Shown: positions 17,318-26,597 of the stretch, in pieces
Layout: every line of letters starts with the position of its first letter
How positions within the stretch are numbered: position 1 is the stretch's first letter
Origin: Geothrix sp. SG200
GTDB taxonomy: Bacteria > Acidobacteriota > Holophagae > Holophagales > Holophagaceae
Reading direction: 5' to 3'
Length of the DNA stretch: 64,000 nucleotides
NCBI RefSeq assembly: GCF_022808935.1
Contig: NZ_JAKZFR010000008.1
Location: forward strand, 124,001-188,000
The notes under the pieces: generated by a model
The model's input: only the letters and a program-made list of their open reading frames with translations
What the model was told of the DNA's origin: nothing
Databases searched by the model: none
Program-made: the position numbers and the translations under genes

Positions 17318-18664
17318 TCAGTCTTTGACCGGGTAGGCGCCGGCCTTCCGGAGCCAGGACCGGAGGGTCACCCGGGTCACGCCCAGGGTCCTCGCGGTCT
17401 GGCTGAGGTTGCGTCCGGAGGCCTCCCAGGCGTCCACCATCCGGCTCCGCATCGTGTCCTCCAGGCGCTCCTGGGGCGCGGGCGGCAGGGGACCGGCGGA
17501 GGAGCCCGCGATCTCGGGGGGCAGGTCCGCCAGCTGGATCTCGGCCCTGGGCGTGAGGATGGTGGCGCGCTCGAGGACATTGCGCAGCTCGCGGATGTTC
17601 CCGGGCCACCGGTAGCGAGTCAGGGCCGCCATGGCCTCGGCGGAGCAGCCCGAAGGAGCGGTGCCCATGCTCTCCCGGAACTTCGCCAGGAAGCAGTCCA
17701 CCAGGAGCGGAATGTCCTCCAGCCGCTCCCGCAGCGGTGGCAGGTGGACGGCCAGGACCTTCAGGCGGAAGTAGAGATCCTCCCGGAACCGGCCGGCCTC
17801 CACGAAGGCGGAGAGCTCCCGGTGGGTCGCGGCCACGATGCGGACGTCCACCTGGATCTCCCGCTCGCCGCCCACCCGGCGGAAGGGGTGCCCTTCCAGC
17901 ACCCGCAGCAGCTTGGGCTGGAGGTCGAGGGGAAGCTCCCCGATTTCATCCAGGAAGAGCGTGCCCCGGGAGGCCAGCTCGAACAGGCCCCGGCGGGCCG
18001 ACTTGGCGCCGGTGAAGGCGCCGGCCTCGTGCCCGAACAGCTCGGATTCCACCAGCTCCTTGGGCATGCAGGCCGCGTTGACCACCACGAAGGGGCCATC
18101 CTTCCGGGGACTGGCGCGGTGGACGAAGCGGGCGGCCAGCTCCTTGCCGGTGCCCGTTTCTCCCGTGATGAGCACGGGGGCATGCACGGCCCCGGCCGCC
18201 TGGGTGAGGGCCCGCATGGCCCGCTGGAAGGCCGGGGCCGAGCCCACGATCCCCTCGCCCGCCATGGACTGGCGCCGCATGGCCTCGAGGCTCCGACGGA
18301 GGGTGCTCTGCTCGAGGGCGGCCGAGAGGCTCGAGAAGAGCGTCTCGGCTCCCACCGGCTTGGTGAGGTAGTCCGCGGCGCCGAGGCGGAGGGCCCGGAT
18401 GGCGGAAGCTGCTTCGTCGCGGGCGGTGAGGACGAGGACGGGCGTGGTGGGGTCCTGGGCCAGGAGGCCCTTGAGCAGGTCGTGACCGTCCTCGTCGGGC
18501 AGGCCGAGGTCCATCACCACCAGGTCGTGGAGGGCCCGGGCGGCCAGGCTCCGCGCCTGGGCGGCCGTGGCGGCGCGCTCGACTTCGTACCCCTGGCGGC
18601 TCAGCAGCCCGCCGAGGGCGAAGGCCAGGTCATCGTCATCTTCCGTCAGCAGCACCCTGGGCAC
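17318..18664 (-). CDS. NtrC-family sigma-54-dependent response regulator
   Basis: 448 aa. Receiver with Asp52 (VVMDLGLPDEDG), an AAA+ domain with Walker A GETGTGKE, the sigma-54 contact loop GAFTGA, Walker B TLFLDEIG and the R-finger region RWPGNIRELRN, then a C-terminal Fis-type helix-turn-helix (NLSQTARTLGVTRVTLRSWL). When phosphorylated it should activate RpoN promoters. Its start overlaps the end of the adjacent histidine kinase gene by 29 nt, so the two form a cognate pair. The sigma-54 promoter before the chemotaxis operon is a candidate target. Confidence 0.94.
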   Translation of the reverse strand: MPRVLLTEDDDDLAFALGGLLSRQGYEVERAATAAQARSLAARALHDLVVMDLGLPDEDGHDLLKGLLAQDPTTPVLVLTARDEAASAIRALRLGAADYLTKPVGAETLFSSLSAALEQSTLRRSLEAMRRQSMAGEGIVGSAPAFQRAMRALTQAAGAVHAPVLITGETGTGKELAARFVHRASPRKDGPFVVVNAACMPKELVESELFGHEAGAFTGAKSARRGLFELASRGTLFLDEIGELPLDLQPKLLRVLEGHPFRRVGGEREIQVDVRIVAATHRELSAFVEAGRFREDLYFRLKVLAVHLPPLRERLEDIPLLVDCFLAKFRESMGTAPSGCSAEAMAALTRYRWPGNIRELRNVLERATILTPRAEIQLADLPPEIAGSSAGPLPPAPQERLEDTMRSRMVDAWEASGRNLSQTARTLGVTRVTLRSWLRKAGAYPVKD

Positions 18665-19736
18665 GAGGGGCCTCCCGTGGGAGCGAGAGCAGGAGGCAGG
18701 TCTCCTGCTGGGGGATGGAGGTGGCCACCAGGCTGCCCTGGTTCTCCAGGGCCAGGCGATGGGCGATGGCCAGCCCGATCCCGGTCCCCTTGGGCTTGGT
18801 GGAGAAGAAGGGCGAGAAGATCTTGGTCAGCAGCTGGGGCGGGATGCCGGGGCCGTCGTCGCAGATGCGAATGTGGGTCATGGTCTGGCCCCGGAGGGTT
18901 CCCGCGGAGGCCGCCTCGATCCGGATGCGGGTGGGATCCTTCACGGCGTCCAGGGCGTTCTCCAGGAGCGCCACGAGGATGCTCACGGTCTGCACCTCGT
19001 CCGCGTAGACCGTGAGGCCACCGGGCGGAACGGAGAGGGTGGGGCTGGTGCCGAAGGGGCGCAGGCGGCCCTCGAGGCTCTCCATGGAGCGGAGCACCAT
19101 GGACTTCACGTCGAGCACCTTGGGGGTGGGCACGGATGGGCGGCTGAAGTCGAGGAAGACCTTCATGAGCGATTCGATGCGCAGGGCCAGCTTCTGGAGG
19201 CGCTCCACGCACTCCAGCTGGGGGCCGGGCTGGAGGTCCTGGTTCAGGAGCTCGCAGAGGGTCCGGATGGAGGCGAGGGGGTTCCGGACTTCGTGGGCGA
19301 AGGAGGCCGCCAGCTGCCCCAGGTCCGAGTAGCGTTGGCGCTGGCGCTCGTTCTCCTGGAGGTTCCAGAACTCCGCCTTCTGCCGGATGGCGGCCGAGAG
19401 CCCTTCAAAGAGGACATCGGGCGTGACGGGCTTGGTGAGGTAGTCCGTGGCGCCATACCGGAGGCCCCGGATGGCGGAAGCCGCGTCGTCGCGGGTGGTC
19501 ATGACGAGGATGGGCAGGCTGGGGTGCTGGTAGGACAGCCCGCGCAGCAGCTCGAACCCGTCCTCGTCCGGGAGGCCCAGGTCCATGATCAGCGCATCGT
19601 AGGCCGTCCGCGAGAGGCAGTCCCTCGTCTCCGAGGCGTTGGCGGCCCACTGGACCGAACAGCCGCGGGTCCTCAGGATCTCCTCGGCCATCATCGCCGT
19701 GACCGGATCGTCTTCGGTGAGCAGAATCGAGTACAT
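18636..19736 (-). CDS. Soluble histidine kinase with N-terminal receiver
   Basis: 366 aa. The N-terminal receiver (Asp52 in LIMDLGLPDEDG) closely resembles the receiver of the neighbouring NtrC-type regulator. HisKA has His148 in FAHEVRNPLASIR, followed by HATPase motifs LLENALDAV, DDGPGIP and GTGIGLAI. There is no membrane segment and no other sensor domain, so input probably comes through phosphorylation of the receiver. ATG 19736 gives the normal receiver start; longer in-frame versions reach into the divergent promoter region. Confidence 0.92.
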   Translation of the reverse strand: MYSILLTEDDPVTAMMAEEILRTRGCSVQWAANASETRDCLSRTAYDALIMDLGLPDEDGFELLRGLSYQHPSLPILVMTTRDDAASAIRGLRYGATDYLTKPVTPDVLFEGLSAAIRQKAEFWNLQENERQRQRYSDLGQLAASFAHEVRNPLASIRTLCELLNQDLQPGPQLECVERLQKLALRIESLMKVFLDFSRPSVPTPKVLDVKSMVLRSMESLEGRLRPFGTSPTLSVPPGGLTVYADEVQTVSILVALLENALDAVKDPTRIRIEAASAGTLRGQTMTHIRICDDGPGIPPQLLTKIFSPFFSTKPKGTGIGLAIAHRLALENQGSLVATSIPQQETCLLLSLPREAPRAQGAADGR

Positions 19737-19873
19737 GGGATCCAAGAGTGGGCCGGGCGGGCCGATGGCGCGCGTGGCCTGACGCGGGTTTCTCCAGGGT
19801 ACCGCAAAGGCGGGGCCGGGCCCCGGGTTTCCGGGCCGGGGAAAACAGGGGATCATGTCTTTCGGCCACCGCC
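19737..19873. promoter_or_regulatory. Divergent intergenic region between two kinase genes
   Basis: 137 nt between two divergent signalling genes, so it must carry promoters for both or one. It is GC-rich; the only notable structure is a run of GGGCC/GGCCC and CCGGGTTTCCGGG symmetry around 19815-19840. I see no convincing -35/-10 or sigma-54 match. Confidence 0.4.
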
Positions 19874-21838
19874 ATGCAACCGCCCTCCCTGCCTCCCGAT
19901 GAAGCCTTCCGTCTGGAGGTGGTGCGGAGCCTCGGCCTCCTGGACACCCCGGCGGAAGCGCGCTTCGACCGCATCGCCCGGGCGGCGGCCCGGTTCTTCC
20001 GGATGCCCGTCGCCTTCGTGGGCCTGGTGGACGCCACCCGCCTGTGGCTCAAAGCCAGGCAGGGGCTCGACCAGGCCGAGGCGCCGCGGGACCTGTCCTT
20101 CTGCGGCCACGCCATCCTGGCCTGGGAGCCCTTCGTCGTGGAGGATGCCCGCCTGGATGAACGGTTCGCCGACAACCCCCTGGTCGTCGGCCCTCCCTAC
20201 ATCCGGTTCTACGCGGGCATGCCCCTGCGAGGCCCCGGGAACGCCCTGGTGGGAACCCTCTGCGTGATCGATCGGCTTCCCCGCACCTTCTCGCGCTCGG
20301 ATCGGGAGTACCTGCTGGATCTGGCTGCCTGGGCGGAGCTGGAGCTGATCCATCCCCCCGCGGGGGCCGGGAATGCCGTGGCACCCGCGGGAGCGGCCGC
20401 CCATGCCCCGCAGGCGCTGGACCGGGACGCCCACCTGAAGCTCATGCTCCAGGCCCTGCCGGACTTCCTGTTCCGCCAGGATCGCCAGGGGACGTACCTG
20501 GAGGTCGTGGCGCGCTCCACGGGTGACCTGGTCAAGCCTCCCGAGCAGCTCCTGGGTCACACCATTTCAGAGGTCCTGCCTCCGGAGGAGGCCATGGCCT
20601 TCCTTCAGGGCATCGGCGAGGTGCTCGACACCGGGGAGACGCGCACCATCGAATACCACCTCACCATCGATGGGCGCGGGGAGGATTTCGAGGCGCGCAT
20701 CGTGCCCTGCGAACCCGGCCAGGTCCTCAGCATCGTCCGCAACATCTCGGCCCGGCGCGATCACGAGCGCATGCAGGAACGGTTCCTGCGCACGGTCATC
20801 CACGAGCTGCGGACGCCCCTCTCCAGCATCAGGAGCAGCCTGGAGCTGATGCTCGAACAGGAACGCGTCGACGGCCTGTCCGGGAAGGCCCGGGATTTCG
20901 CAGCCATGGCCCACACCAACACCGTGCGCCTCGCCCGCATCGTGGACGAGATCCTCGGGCAGGCGAAGCGAGGCTACCTGTCCGTCTCCCTGCGGCGCTG
21001 CGACCTCCGGGACCTCGCCCGCCAGGCCGTGGAGATGGTCCAGGCCTACAGCGATTCCTTCGGCGTGCGCCTGCCCTTGCAGCTCTGCCCGCAGGAGGCC
21101 GACGTCCGCGCGGACCCCGACCGGGTGATCCAGATCCTGGTGAACCTGCTGTCGAACGCGGTGAAGTACAGCCCTCCGGGGGAATCCGTGGTCACGCGCG
21201 TCGTGTCTTCCGGGTCCGGCTGGGCGGTGGAGGTGGAGGACCACGGTCCCGGCATCCCGGCGGCCTTCCAGCCCAGGGTCTTCCAGGAGTTCTCCCAGGC
21301 CGGCGGTCCCCACCAGCAGCCTGGAAGCGGGCTCGGCCTATCCATCTCCCGGTCCTTCGCCCAGTCCATGGGGGGCGCCATGGCCTTCGAGTCCGAGCCC
21401 GGGCGCACCATCTTCCGCCTGGAGCTTCCGGTGCCGCTCCGCCCCTCCGTACCGGACGATGGTGGGCCCGAGGGGCCCACTGCCATCCTGCATGTGGAGG
21501 ACGACGATGTGGTGAGCGAGCTTCTGGCCAGCGCCCTGGAAGGCGTGGCGAGCGTCGATCACGTCAGCACGCTGGAGGCGGCCCGGCGGCGGATCCCGGA
21601 GGGCCGCTGGGGCCTGGCGGTCCTGGACGGCATGCTGCCCGACGGGGCCGGCGTCGACCTGCTGCCCTTCTTGCGCGAAGCCTATGGCGCCGACTTTCCG
21701 GTGGTCCTCTACACCGGGGACAGCCAGTCGGTGGAATCGGACGGGGAGTTCGTCCATGTGCTCATGAAAGGGCGTTGCGGGCCCGACGAGATCCGTCGGG
21801 TCGTCCAGGGAGCCCTGGAAAGCCGCCAGCGGCGCTGA
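19874..21838 (+). CDS. Hybrid histidine kinase: GAF-PAS-HisKA-HATPase-receiver
   Basis: 654 aa from ATG 19874. A GAF domain of the type starting 'LLDTPAEARFDRIARAAARF' occupies about residues 15-160, followed by a PAS domain (about 190-300), HisKA with His in FLRTVIHELRTPLSSIR, HATPase (LVNLLSNAVKYS, DHGPGIP, GSGLGLSIS) and a C-terminal receiver with Asp in LAVLDGMLPDGAG. No membrane segments, so cytoplasmic. The hybrid layout requires an HPt partner, and one is encoded convergently just downstream. Confidence 0.92.
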   Translation: MQPPSLPPDEAFRLEVVRSLGLLDTPAEARFDRIARAAARFFRMPVAFVGLVDATRLWLKARQGLDQAEAPRDLSFCGHAILAWEPFVVEDARLDERFADNPLVVGPPYIRFYAGMPLRGPGNALVGTLCVIDRLPRTFSRSDREYLLDLAAWAELELIHPPAGAGNAVAPAGAAAHAPQALDRDAHLKLMLQALPDFLFRQDRQGTYLEVVARSTGDLVKPPEQLLGHTISEVLPPEEAMAFLQGIGEVLDTGETRTIEYHLTIDGRGEDFEARIVPCEPGQVLSIVRNISARRDHERMQERFLRTVIHELRTPLSSIRSSLELMLEQERVDGLSGKARDFAAMAHTNTVRLARIVDEILGQAKRGYLSVSLRRCDLRDLARQAVEMVQAYSDSFGVRLPLQLCPQEADVRADPDRVIQILVNLLSNAVKYSPPGESVVTRVVSSGSGWAVEVEDHGPGIPAAFQPRVFQEFSQAGGPHQQPGSGLGLSISRSFAQSMGGAMAFESEPGRTIFRLELPVPLRPSVPDDGGPEGPTAILHVEDDDVVSELLASALEGVASVDHVSTLEAARRRIPEGRWGLAVLDGMLPDGAGVDLLPFLREAYGADFPVVLYTGDSQSVESDGEFVHVLMKGRCGPDEIRRVVQGALESRQRR

Positions 21839-21865
21839 GGGAGCCGGCCCGCCCGGGTCCCCGGA

Positions 21866-22276
21866 TCACTGCGGCGCGTGGGCCCTGAGGTGGTCGCGGA
21901 AGGCCTGGATGGAAGCGGCGCCGACCTCCTGGAATCCTGCCAGGGCTGACCGGCAGGCCGTCGGATCGCCGCCCTTCGCGGCTGTTTCGATGGCCGCGGC
22001 GCGGGACCGGAGCGTCGCCAGTCCGATGCTCCCCGAGGAGCCCTTCAGGCGGTGGGCGGAGGCGCGCACCCGCCCAAAATCAGCGGCCTCGAGGGCCTCC
22101 CGCAGGTGGCGGCCCTCCTCGGCGAAGCGGCACTCGAACAGATCGACCATCTGGAGGAGGCGCGCCTCGGGGATCCCGTGCTGGAGGCAGGTGTCCAGGT
22201 AGGCGCAGTCCAGGAGGGGGGACCGGGGACGAGCCCCTTCCGCCTCCTGACCTGAAGGGCGCTGTCGATCGGACAT
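21866..22276 (-). CDS. HPt-domain phosphotransfer protein
   Basis: 136 aa. A four-helix HPt domain with the phospho-accepting His75 in AHRLKGSSGSIG, preceded by about 20 disordered residues. HPt proteins relay phosphate between hybrid kinase receivers and final response regulators. It is convergent with the hybrid kinase, 27 nt apart, which makes the two natural partners. Confidence 0.88.
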   Translation of the reverse strand: MSDRQRPSGQEAEGARPRSPLLDCAYLDTCLQHGIPEARLLQMVDLFECRFAEEGRHLREALEAADFGRVRASAHRLKGSSGSIGLATLRSRAAAIETAAKGGDPTACRSALAGFQEVGAASIQAFRDHLRAHAPQ

Positions 22277-22568
22277 GCCCGCCTCCTCAAGGAATAGTCT
22301 AGGCCGTTCAAGCCATTTCCCGGCGGCACGATCAGATGACTCAGGAATCTTCTATATTCAATGAACCGCCTCGAGATCTGCGCACCCGGTGCGGCGTCCG
22401 ACCCCGGGGGCCGACGGATGTCGCACCCGGCAAAAAATGTCGCAACTGCTTCCCCCACCCTGCGGGTTCCGCCCAGGCTAGACTGGCCGATCTCCTTCCA
22501 CCGCCGACCCGCTCCTCCGCGCCTTCGCGCCGGGCCCCCGGCGACGGCGGGAGGCGCTGGAGGCATCC
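22277..22568. other. Intergenic region between the HPt gene and the CocE-type hydrolase
   Basis: 292 nt. It carries divergent signals for both flanking genes. A locally AT-rich stretch (about 22331-22362, with TTCTATATTCAAT) and a TAGACT (-10-like) near 22481 are possible promoter parts. No small gene or structured RNA is evident. Confidence 0.35.
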
Positions 22569-24518
22569 ATGTCCATCACGCGATCCCTGGGGTCATCGGC
22601 CCTCACGCCGGCCCTCAGGCTGGCCCTCACGCTGGCTCCGGCCGCGGGGCTCATGGCCCAAGGCCCGGGCCTGCCGAGCGAGATGCCGGCCGAATTCAAG
22701 GAGGCCTCGGGGAGCTGGGACCACACGCGCCGGGAGGTGATGATCCCCATGCGGGACGGGGTGAAGCTGAAGACCATCATCCTGATCCCCAAGGGCGCCA
22801 AGGACGCGCCCATCCTCCTGACCCGCACGCCCTACAGCGCCGCCGTGCAGACCAGCCACGCCGCCAGCGCCCACCTGGGGCCGGTGCTCCAGGGCTATGA
22901 CAACGTGACGGACCTCATCGTGGAAGGCGGCTACATCCGCGTGATCCAGGACATCCGCGGCAAGTACGGCTCCGAAGGCGACTACGTCATGAACCGGCCC
23001 CTGCGCGGGCCCCTCAACCCCTCGGAGGTGGACCACAGCACGGACACCTGGGACACCATCGACTGGCTGGTGAAGCACCTGCCGGAGAGCAATGGCCGCG
23101 TGGGCATCCTGGGCATCTCGTACGACGGCTTCCTGCCCCTCATGGCGCTGGTGGACCCGCACCCGGCCCTGAAGGCGGTCGTGCCCATGAATCCCATGGT
23201 GGACGGCTGGCGGGGGGACGACTGGTTCCACCACGGCGCCTTCCGCGCCCAGAACCTCAGCTACATCTACGAGCAGCAGGCCACCCGCGGGAACGACCTG
23301 AAGTGGTGGACCGACGTCTTCGACGACTACGACCTGTTCCTGCGGGCGGGCTCCACGGGGGCCCTGGCCGCCAGCCGGGGCATGGAGCAGCTGGGCTTCT
23401 GGCGCAAGATCACCGAGCATCCGGCCTACGACGCCTTCTGGCAGCAGCAGGCCATGGACAAGGTGCTGGCGAGCCGGCCCCTCCGAGTGCCCACGCTCCT
23501 GGTGCACAGCCTCTACGACGCCGAGGACATCTACGGCGCGCTGGCGGTGTGGAAGGCGCTCAAGCCCAAGGACACGACGGGCGACCGCCTCTTCCTGGCC
23601 ATGGGCCCCTGGAGCCACGGCGGCGAGATCGGGGAGGGCAGCAGCCTGGGCCCCCTGAAGTTCGGCCAGGACACGGCCCTGCAGTTCCGTCGCGAGGTCC
23701 TGAAGCCCTTCCTCGACCAGCACCTGAAGGGCGCCGCGAAGGCGGACCTACCTCCCGTGAGCGCCTTCGAGACGGGCACCAACACGTGGCGGAAGCTCCC
23801 GGCCTGGCCCGTGGCCGGCGAGGGCAGCGCGGTGCGCGGAACGCCCTTCTACCTCGAGGCGGGGCTGAAGGTGTCCACCACTGCCCCGAAGGCCGGCGGC
23901 GCCTCGTACGAAGCCTATGTATCCGACCCGGCCAAGCCCGTGCCCTTCCGGGCCCGGCCCATCCAGCCCGTGGGCTACGATCCGGCGCACACCTGGTCCC
24001 AGTGGCTCACGGACGACCAGCGGGAGGCCTCCGGCCGGCCCGATGTGCTGGCCTTCGTGTCCGAGCCCCTGAAGGAGCCCCTCCGCATCGCCGGCGAGCC
24101 CGTGGCGAACCTGGTGGCTTCCACCACCGGCACCGACGCGGACTGGGTGGTGAAGGTCATCGACGTCTACCCGGACGAGGTCGCGGGCCAGCCGCAGATG
24201 GGCGGCTACCAGCTCATGGTGTCGGCAGACATCTTCCGGGGCCGCTACCGCGAGGGCTGGGACAGCCCGAAGGCCCTGAAGCCCGACGAGCCGCTGACCT
24301 ACCGCTTCGCCCTGCCGGCGGCGAACCACGTGTTTCTGCCGGGGCACCGCGTCATGGTGCAGGTGCAGTCCACCTGGTTCCCCCTCTACGAGCGCAATCC
24401 TCAGACCTTCGTGCCCAACATCTTCTTCGCGAACCCCGGAGACTACCGGAAGGCCACCCAGCGCGTCTGGCACACGCCAGGCCGGGCCAGCTTCGTGGAG
24501 CTGCCGGTGGCGAAGTAG
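22569..24518 (+). CDS. Secreted CocE/NonD-family hydrolase (X-Pro dipeptidyl-peptidase-like)
   Basis: 649 aa. The signal peptide covers residues 1 to about 35, ending in LMAQG. The alpha/beta-hydrolase core has the nucleophile elbow GILGISYDGFLPLMAL, and the C-terminal region is the jelly-roll domain of the X-Pro dipeptidyl-peptidase/CocE family (FVSEPLKEPLRIAGEP). Family members cleave peptides, acyl esters or beta-lactam side chains; the substrate is not predictable. Full length for the family. No close neighbours in the same operon. Confidence 0.88.
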   Translation: MSITRSLGSSALTPALRLALTLAPAAGLMAQGPGLPSEMPAEFKEASGSWDHTRREVMIPMRDGVKLKTIILIPKGAKDAPILLTRTPYSAAVQTSHAASAHLGPVLQGYDNVTDLIVEGGYIRVIQDIRGKYGSEGDYVMNRPLRGPLNPSEVDHSTDTWDTIDWLVKHLPESNGRVGILGISYDGFLPLMALVDPHPALKAVVPMNPMVDGWRGDDWFHHGAFRAQNLSYIYEQQATRGNDLKWWTDVFDDYDLFLRAGSTGALAASRGMEQLGFWRKITEHPAYDAFWQQQAMDKVLASRPLRVPTLLVHSLYDAEDIYGALAVWKALKPKDTTGDRLFLAMGPWSHGGEIGEGSSLGPLKFGQDTALQFRREVLKPFLDQHLKGAAKADLPPVSAFETGTNTWRKLPAWPVAGEGSAVRGTPFYLEAGLKVSTTAPKAGGASYEAYVSDPAKPVPFRARPIQPVGYDPAHTWSQWLTDDQREASGRPDVLAFVSEPLKEPLRIAGEPVANLVASTTGTDADWVVKVIDVYPDEVAGQPQMGGYQLMVSADIFRGRYREGWDSPKALKPDEPLTYRFALPAANHVFLPGHRVMVQVQSTWFPLYERNPQTFVPNIFFANPGDYRKATQRVWHTPGRASFVELPVAK

Positions 24519-24597
24519 GAGGGAATTTTTGCCCTGCCCGGGAGTAGGATGGGCGCAGGATCCCCTCCTGAACCAGGCCCTTGGACGGAGACGCCCC

Positions 24598-25887
24598 GTG
24601 TCGTTTCGATCGCTGCTGAGTCGACTGCTGCCCCGGAAGCCCGCGCCCACCGCCGGCACCTGGGAGCGGCCGAGGGCCCTGGACCGGGGCCGGGTGGGTC
24701 GGCCGCAGATCGCCATGGACGACCAGGGGAACGCCCTGGCGGCCTGGCATCACCGGAGCGCGGACCACGAAGGCGTCTACATCTGCCGCTACCACGCGGA
24801 CCAGCGGAGCTGGGACGTGGTGCCCCGGCGCCTCGACAGCGCCCGCACCCAGGCCCAGGCGCCGGAGATCGCCATGAACTGCCGCAGCGAACTGGCGGTG
24901 GTCTGGCACGAGCAGGAGGGGGACCAAGTCCGGGTCTGCGCCCGCCACATGCTGGGGAGCCAGGAAACCTGGGTGCCCTACCCCATGACCCTCCAGGCCG
25001 CCCCCGGCGAGGTGCACAGCCTGCACACGGCCATGGACCTCCAGGGGAACATCCACGTCGTCTGGTGCCATGGGACCCCCGGGGCCTACCGCGTCTACAC
25101 CAGCGGGTACCGGGCCGATGACGGGGGATGGGACCCGCAGCCCATCCCGCTGGGAGATCCCTCCTCCGAGCCCATGTTCCCCCAGCTGGCGGTCAATGAC
25201 GCGGGCCAGGGCCTGGTGGCCTGGGATGCTGGCGGGAACCGCATCGTGGCCTGCCACTACGATCCCGGAGGCCGCTGCTGGAGCGATCGCCCCACGCGAG
25301 TGGCCGAGGGCCGCTCCATCTACCTCCGGATGGCCGTGGACGCGCGGGGAAACGCCATCGTGCTGTGGGTGGAGGAGGGGGATGCCGGCATCCGCACCCT
25401 GCAGGCCAGCCACCTGGACGCCCGCCGGATCGAGTGGACGCGGGCCCCGCGCCTCAGCTCGGGCCGCGCCATCCTCTGGCCCCAGGTGGGCATGGATGCC
25501 CGGGGCGGCGCCCACCTGGTGTGGCGACAGGAGGCGGCGGGCCTGATGAAGCTCTACGCCAAGCGCTTTGCCGAGGGGCGCTGGGACGAGCAGCGCACCC
25601 TGCTGGTGGAGGATGCCGGCCACAGCCAGGCCCACGCCCTGGCCGTCAATCCCGAGGGTCACGCCGTGGTCCTCTGGCTCCAGCGCCAGGCCGCCCAGGC
25701 CATGGTCTGCGTCCGGCGCTTCGATGGCCGGGCCTGGAGCGCCCGGCCCCTCCTCCTGGGCACGCCCAGCCGCAAGGACATCCAGAACCCCGGCGCCGTG
25801 CTGGCTCCCGGCGGCCACGTGGCCGTCATCTGGCGCCAGGGCGACCCCCAGGACGGATTCATCCTGAGCGCCATGGGCCAGGCCTAG
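24598..25887 (+). CDS. Predicted beta-propeller repeat protein
   Basis: 429 aa from GTG 24598, preceded by GGACGGAG. It consists of about seven full repeats of 45-60 residues plus a half, each with the pattern P-x-[IVL]-A-[MV]-[ND]-x-x-G-x-x-x-[VA]-x-W, for example [45 protein letters not shown] and [15 protein letters not shown]. This suggests a seven-bladed propeller (sialidase/PQQ-like topology). No clear signal peptide. Function unknown; scaffold or ligand-binding is inference. The stop overlaps the convergent sirtuin gene by 4 nt. Confidence 0.75.
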   Translation: MSFRSLLSRLLPRKPAPTAGTWERPRALDRGRVGRPQIAMDDQGNALAAWHHRSADHEGVYICRYHADQRSWDVVPRRLDSARTQAQAPEIAMNCRSELAVVWHEQEGDQVRVCARHMLGSQETWVPYPMTLQAAPGEVHSLHTAMDLQGNIHVVWCHGTPGAYRVYTSGYRADDGGWDPQPIPLGDPSSEPMFPQLAVNDAGQGLVAWDAGGNRIVACHYDPGGRCWSDRPTRVAEGRSIYLRMAVDARGNAIVLWVEEGDAGIRTLQASHLDARRIEWTRAPRLSSGRAILWPQVGMDARGGAHLVWRQEAAGLMKLYAKRFAEGRWDEQRTLLVEDAGHSQAHALAVNPEGHAVVLWLQRQAAQAMVCVRRFDGRAWSARPLLLGTPSRKDIQNPGAVLAPGGHVAVIWRQGDPQDGFILSAMGQA

Positions 25888-26588
25888 GTCCGCAGGAGCT
25901 CCTCCACGAAGGCCGGCACGAGGTCCGTGGCCCGGCCCGCGCGATGCTCCCGGAAGGCGTCCACCACGCGGCTGGGCTCGAGGTTGAGCTCCACCGTGCG
26001 GGCCCCGGGACGCACGGCCGCCACGAAACCCGCGGCGGGGTAGACGTGGCCGCTGGTGCCGATGGCCGCGAAGAGGTCGCAGCGCTCCAGGGCGCCGAAG
26101 ATGCGGTCCATTTCCAGCGGCACCTCGCCGAACCAGACGATGTGGGGGCGCATCCCTCCGCGCCGGCAGACGGGGCAGCGGCTGTCGGCATCCATGTCGC
26201 CGGGCCAGTCCAGGACCGCCCGGCAGGCCAGGCAGCGGCCCTTGAGCAGCTCGCCGTGCATGTGGAGCAGGTTCCTCGATCCGGCGCGATCGTGGAGGTC
26301 GTCCACGTTCTGCGTGACCACCAGCACCTCGCCGGGCCACTCGCGCTCCAGGCGCGCCAGGGCCGCGTGGGCCGCATTGGGCCGAACGCCCGGCAGGCTC
26401 CGCCGCCGCTCGTTGTAAAAGCGGTGCACCAGGGCGGGGTTGCGCTGGAAGGCCTCGGGGGTGGCCACGTCCTCCACCCGGTGGTTCTCCCAGAGGCCGT
26501 CGGCGTCCCGGAAGGTGCGCAGGCCGCTCTCCGCGGAGATCCCCGCGCCGGTGAGGATCACGAGGGAGGCATCGCGGGTGAGGGCCAT
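25884..26588 (-). CDS. cobB: NAD-dependent protein deacylase of the Sir2 family
   Basis: 234 aa. Sirtuin motifs in order: [15 protein letters not shown] (NAD binding), [12 protein letters not shown], the catalytic His in LHMHGEL, a zinc site of two Cys pairs (CLAC and CPVC), and [12 protein letters not shown]. It removes acetyl or other acyl groups from lysines using NAD. It starts 9 nt after the stop of the phosphatase gene, in the same direction, and so is probably co-transcribed. Confidence 0.93.
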   Translation of the reverse strand: MALTRDASLVILTGAGISAESGLRTFRDADGLWENHRVEDVATPEAFQRNPALVHRFYNERRRSLPGVRPNAAHAALARLEREWPGEVLVVTQNVDDLHDRAGSRNLLHMHGELLKGRCLACRAVLDWPGDMDADSRCPVCRRGGMRPHIVWFGEVPLEMDRIFGALERCDLFAAIGTSGHVYPAAGFVAAVRPGARTVELNLEPSRVVDAFREHRAGRATDLVPAFVEELLRT

Positions 26589-26597
26589 GCCGGAATC

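Noticed and set aside
22361-22900. Open frame upstream of and overlapping the CocE-type gene
   Set aside because: It overlaps the signal peptide and core of a recognisable secreted hydrolase in another frame and has a low-complexity translation.
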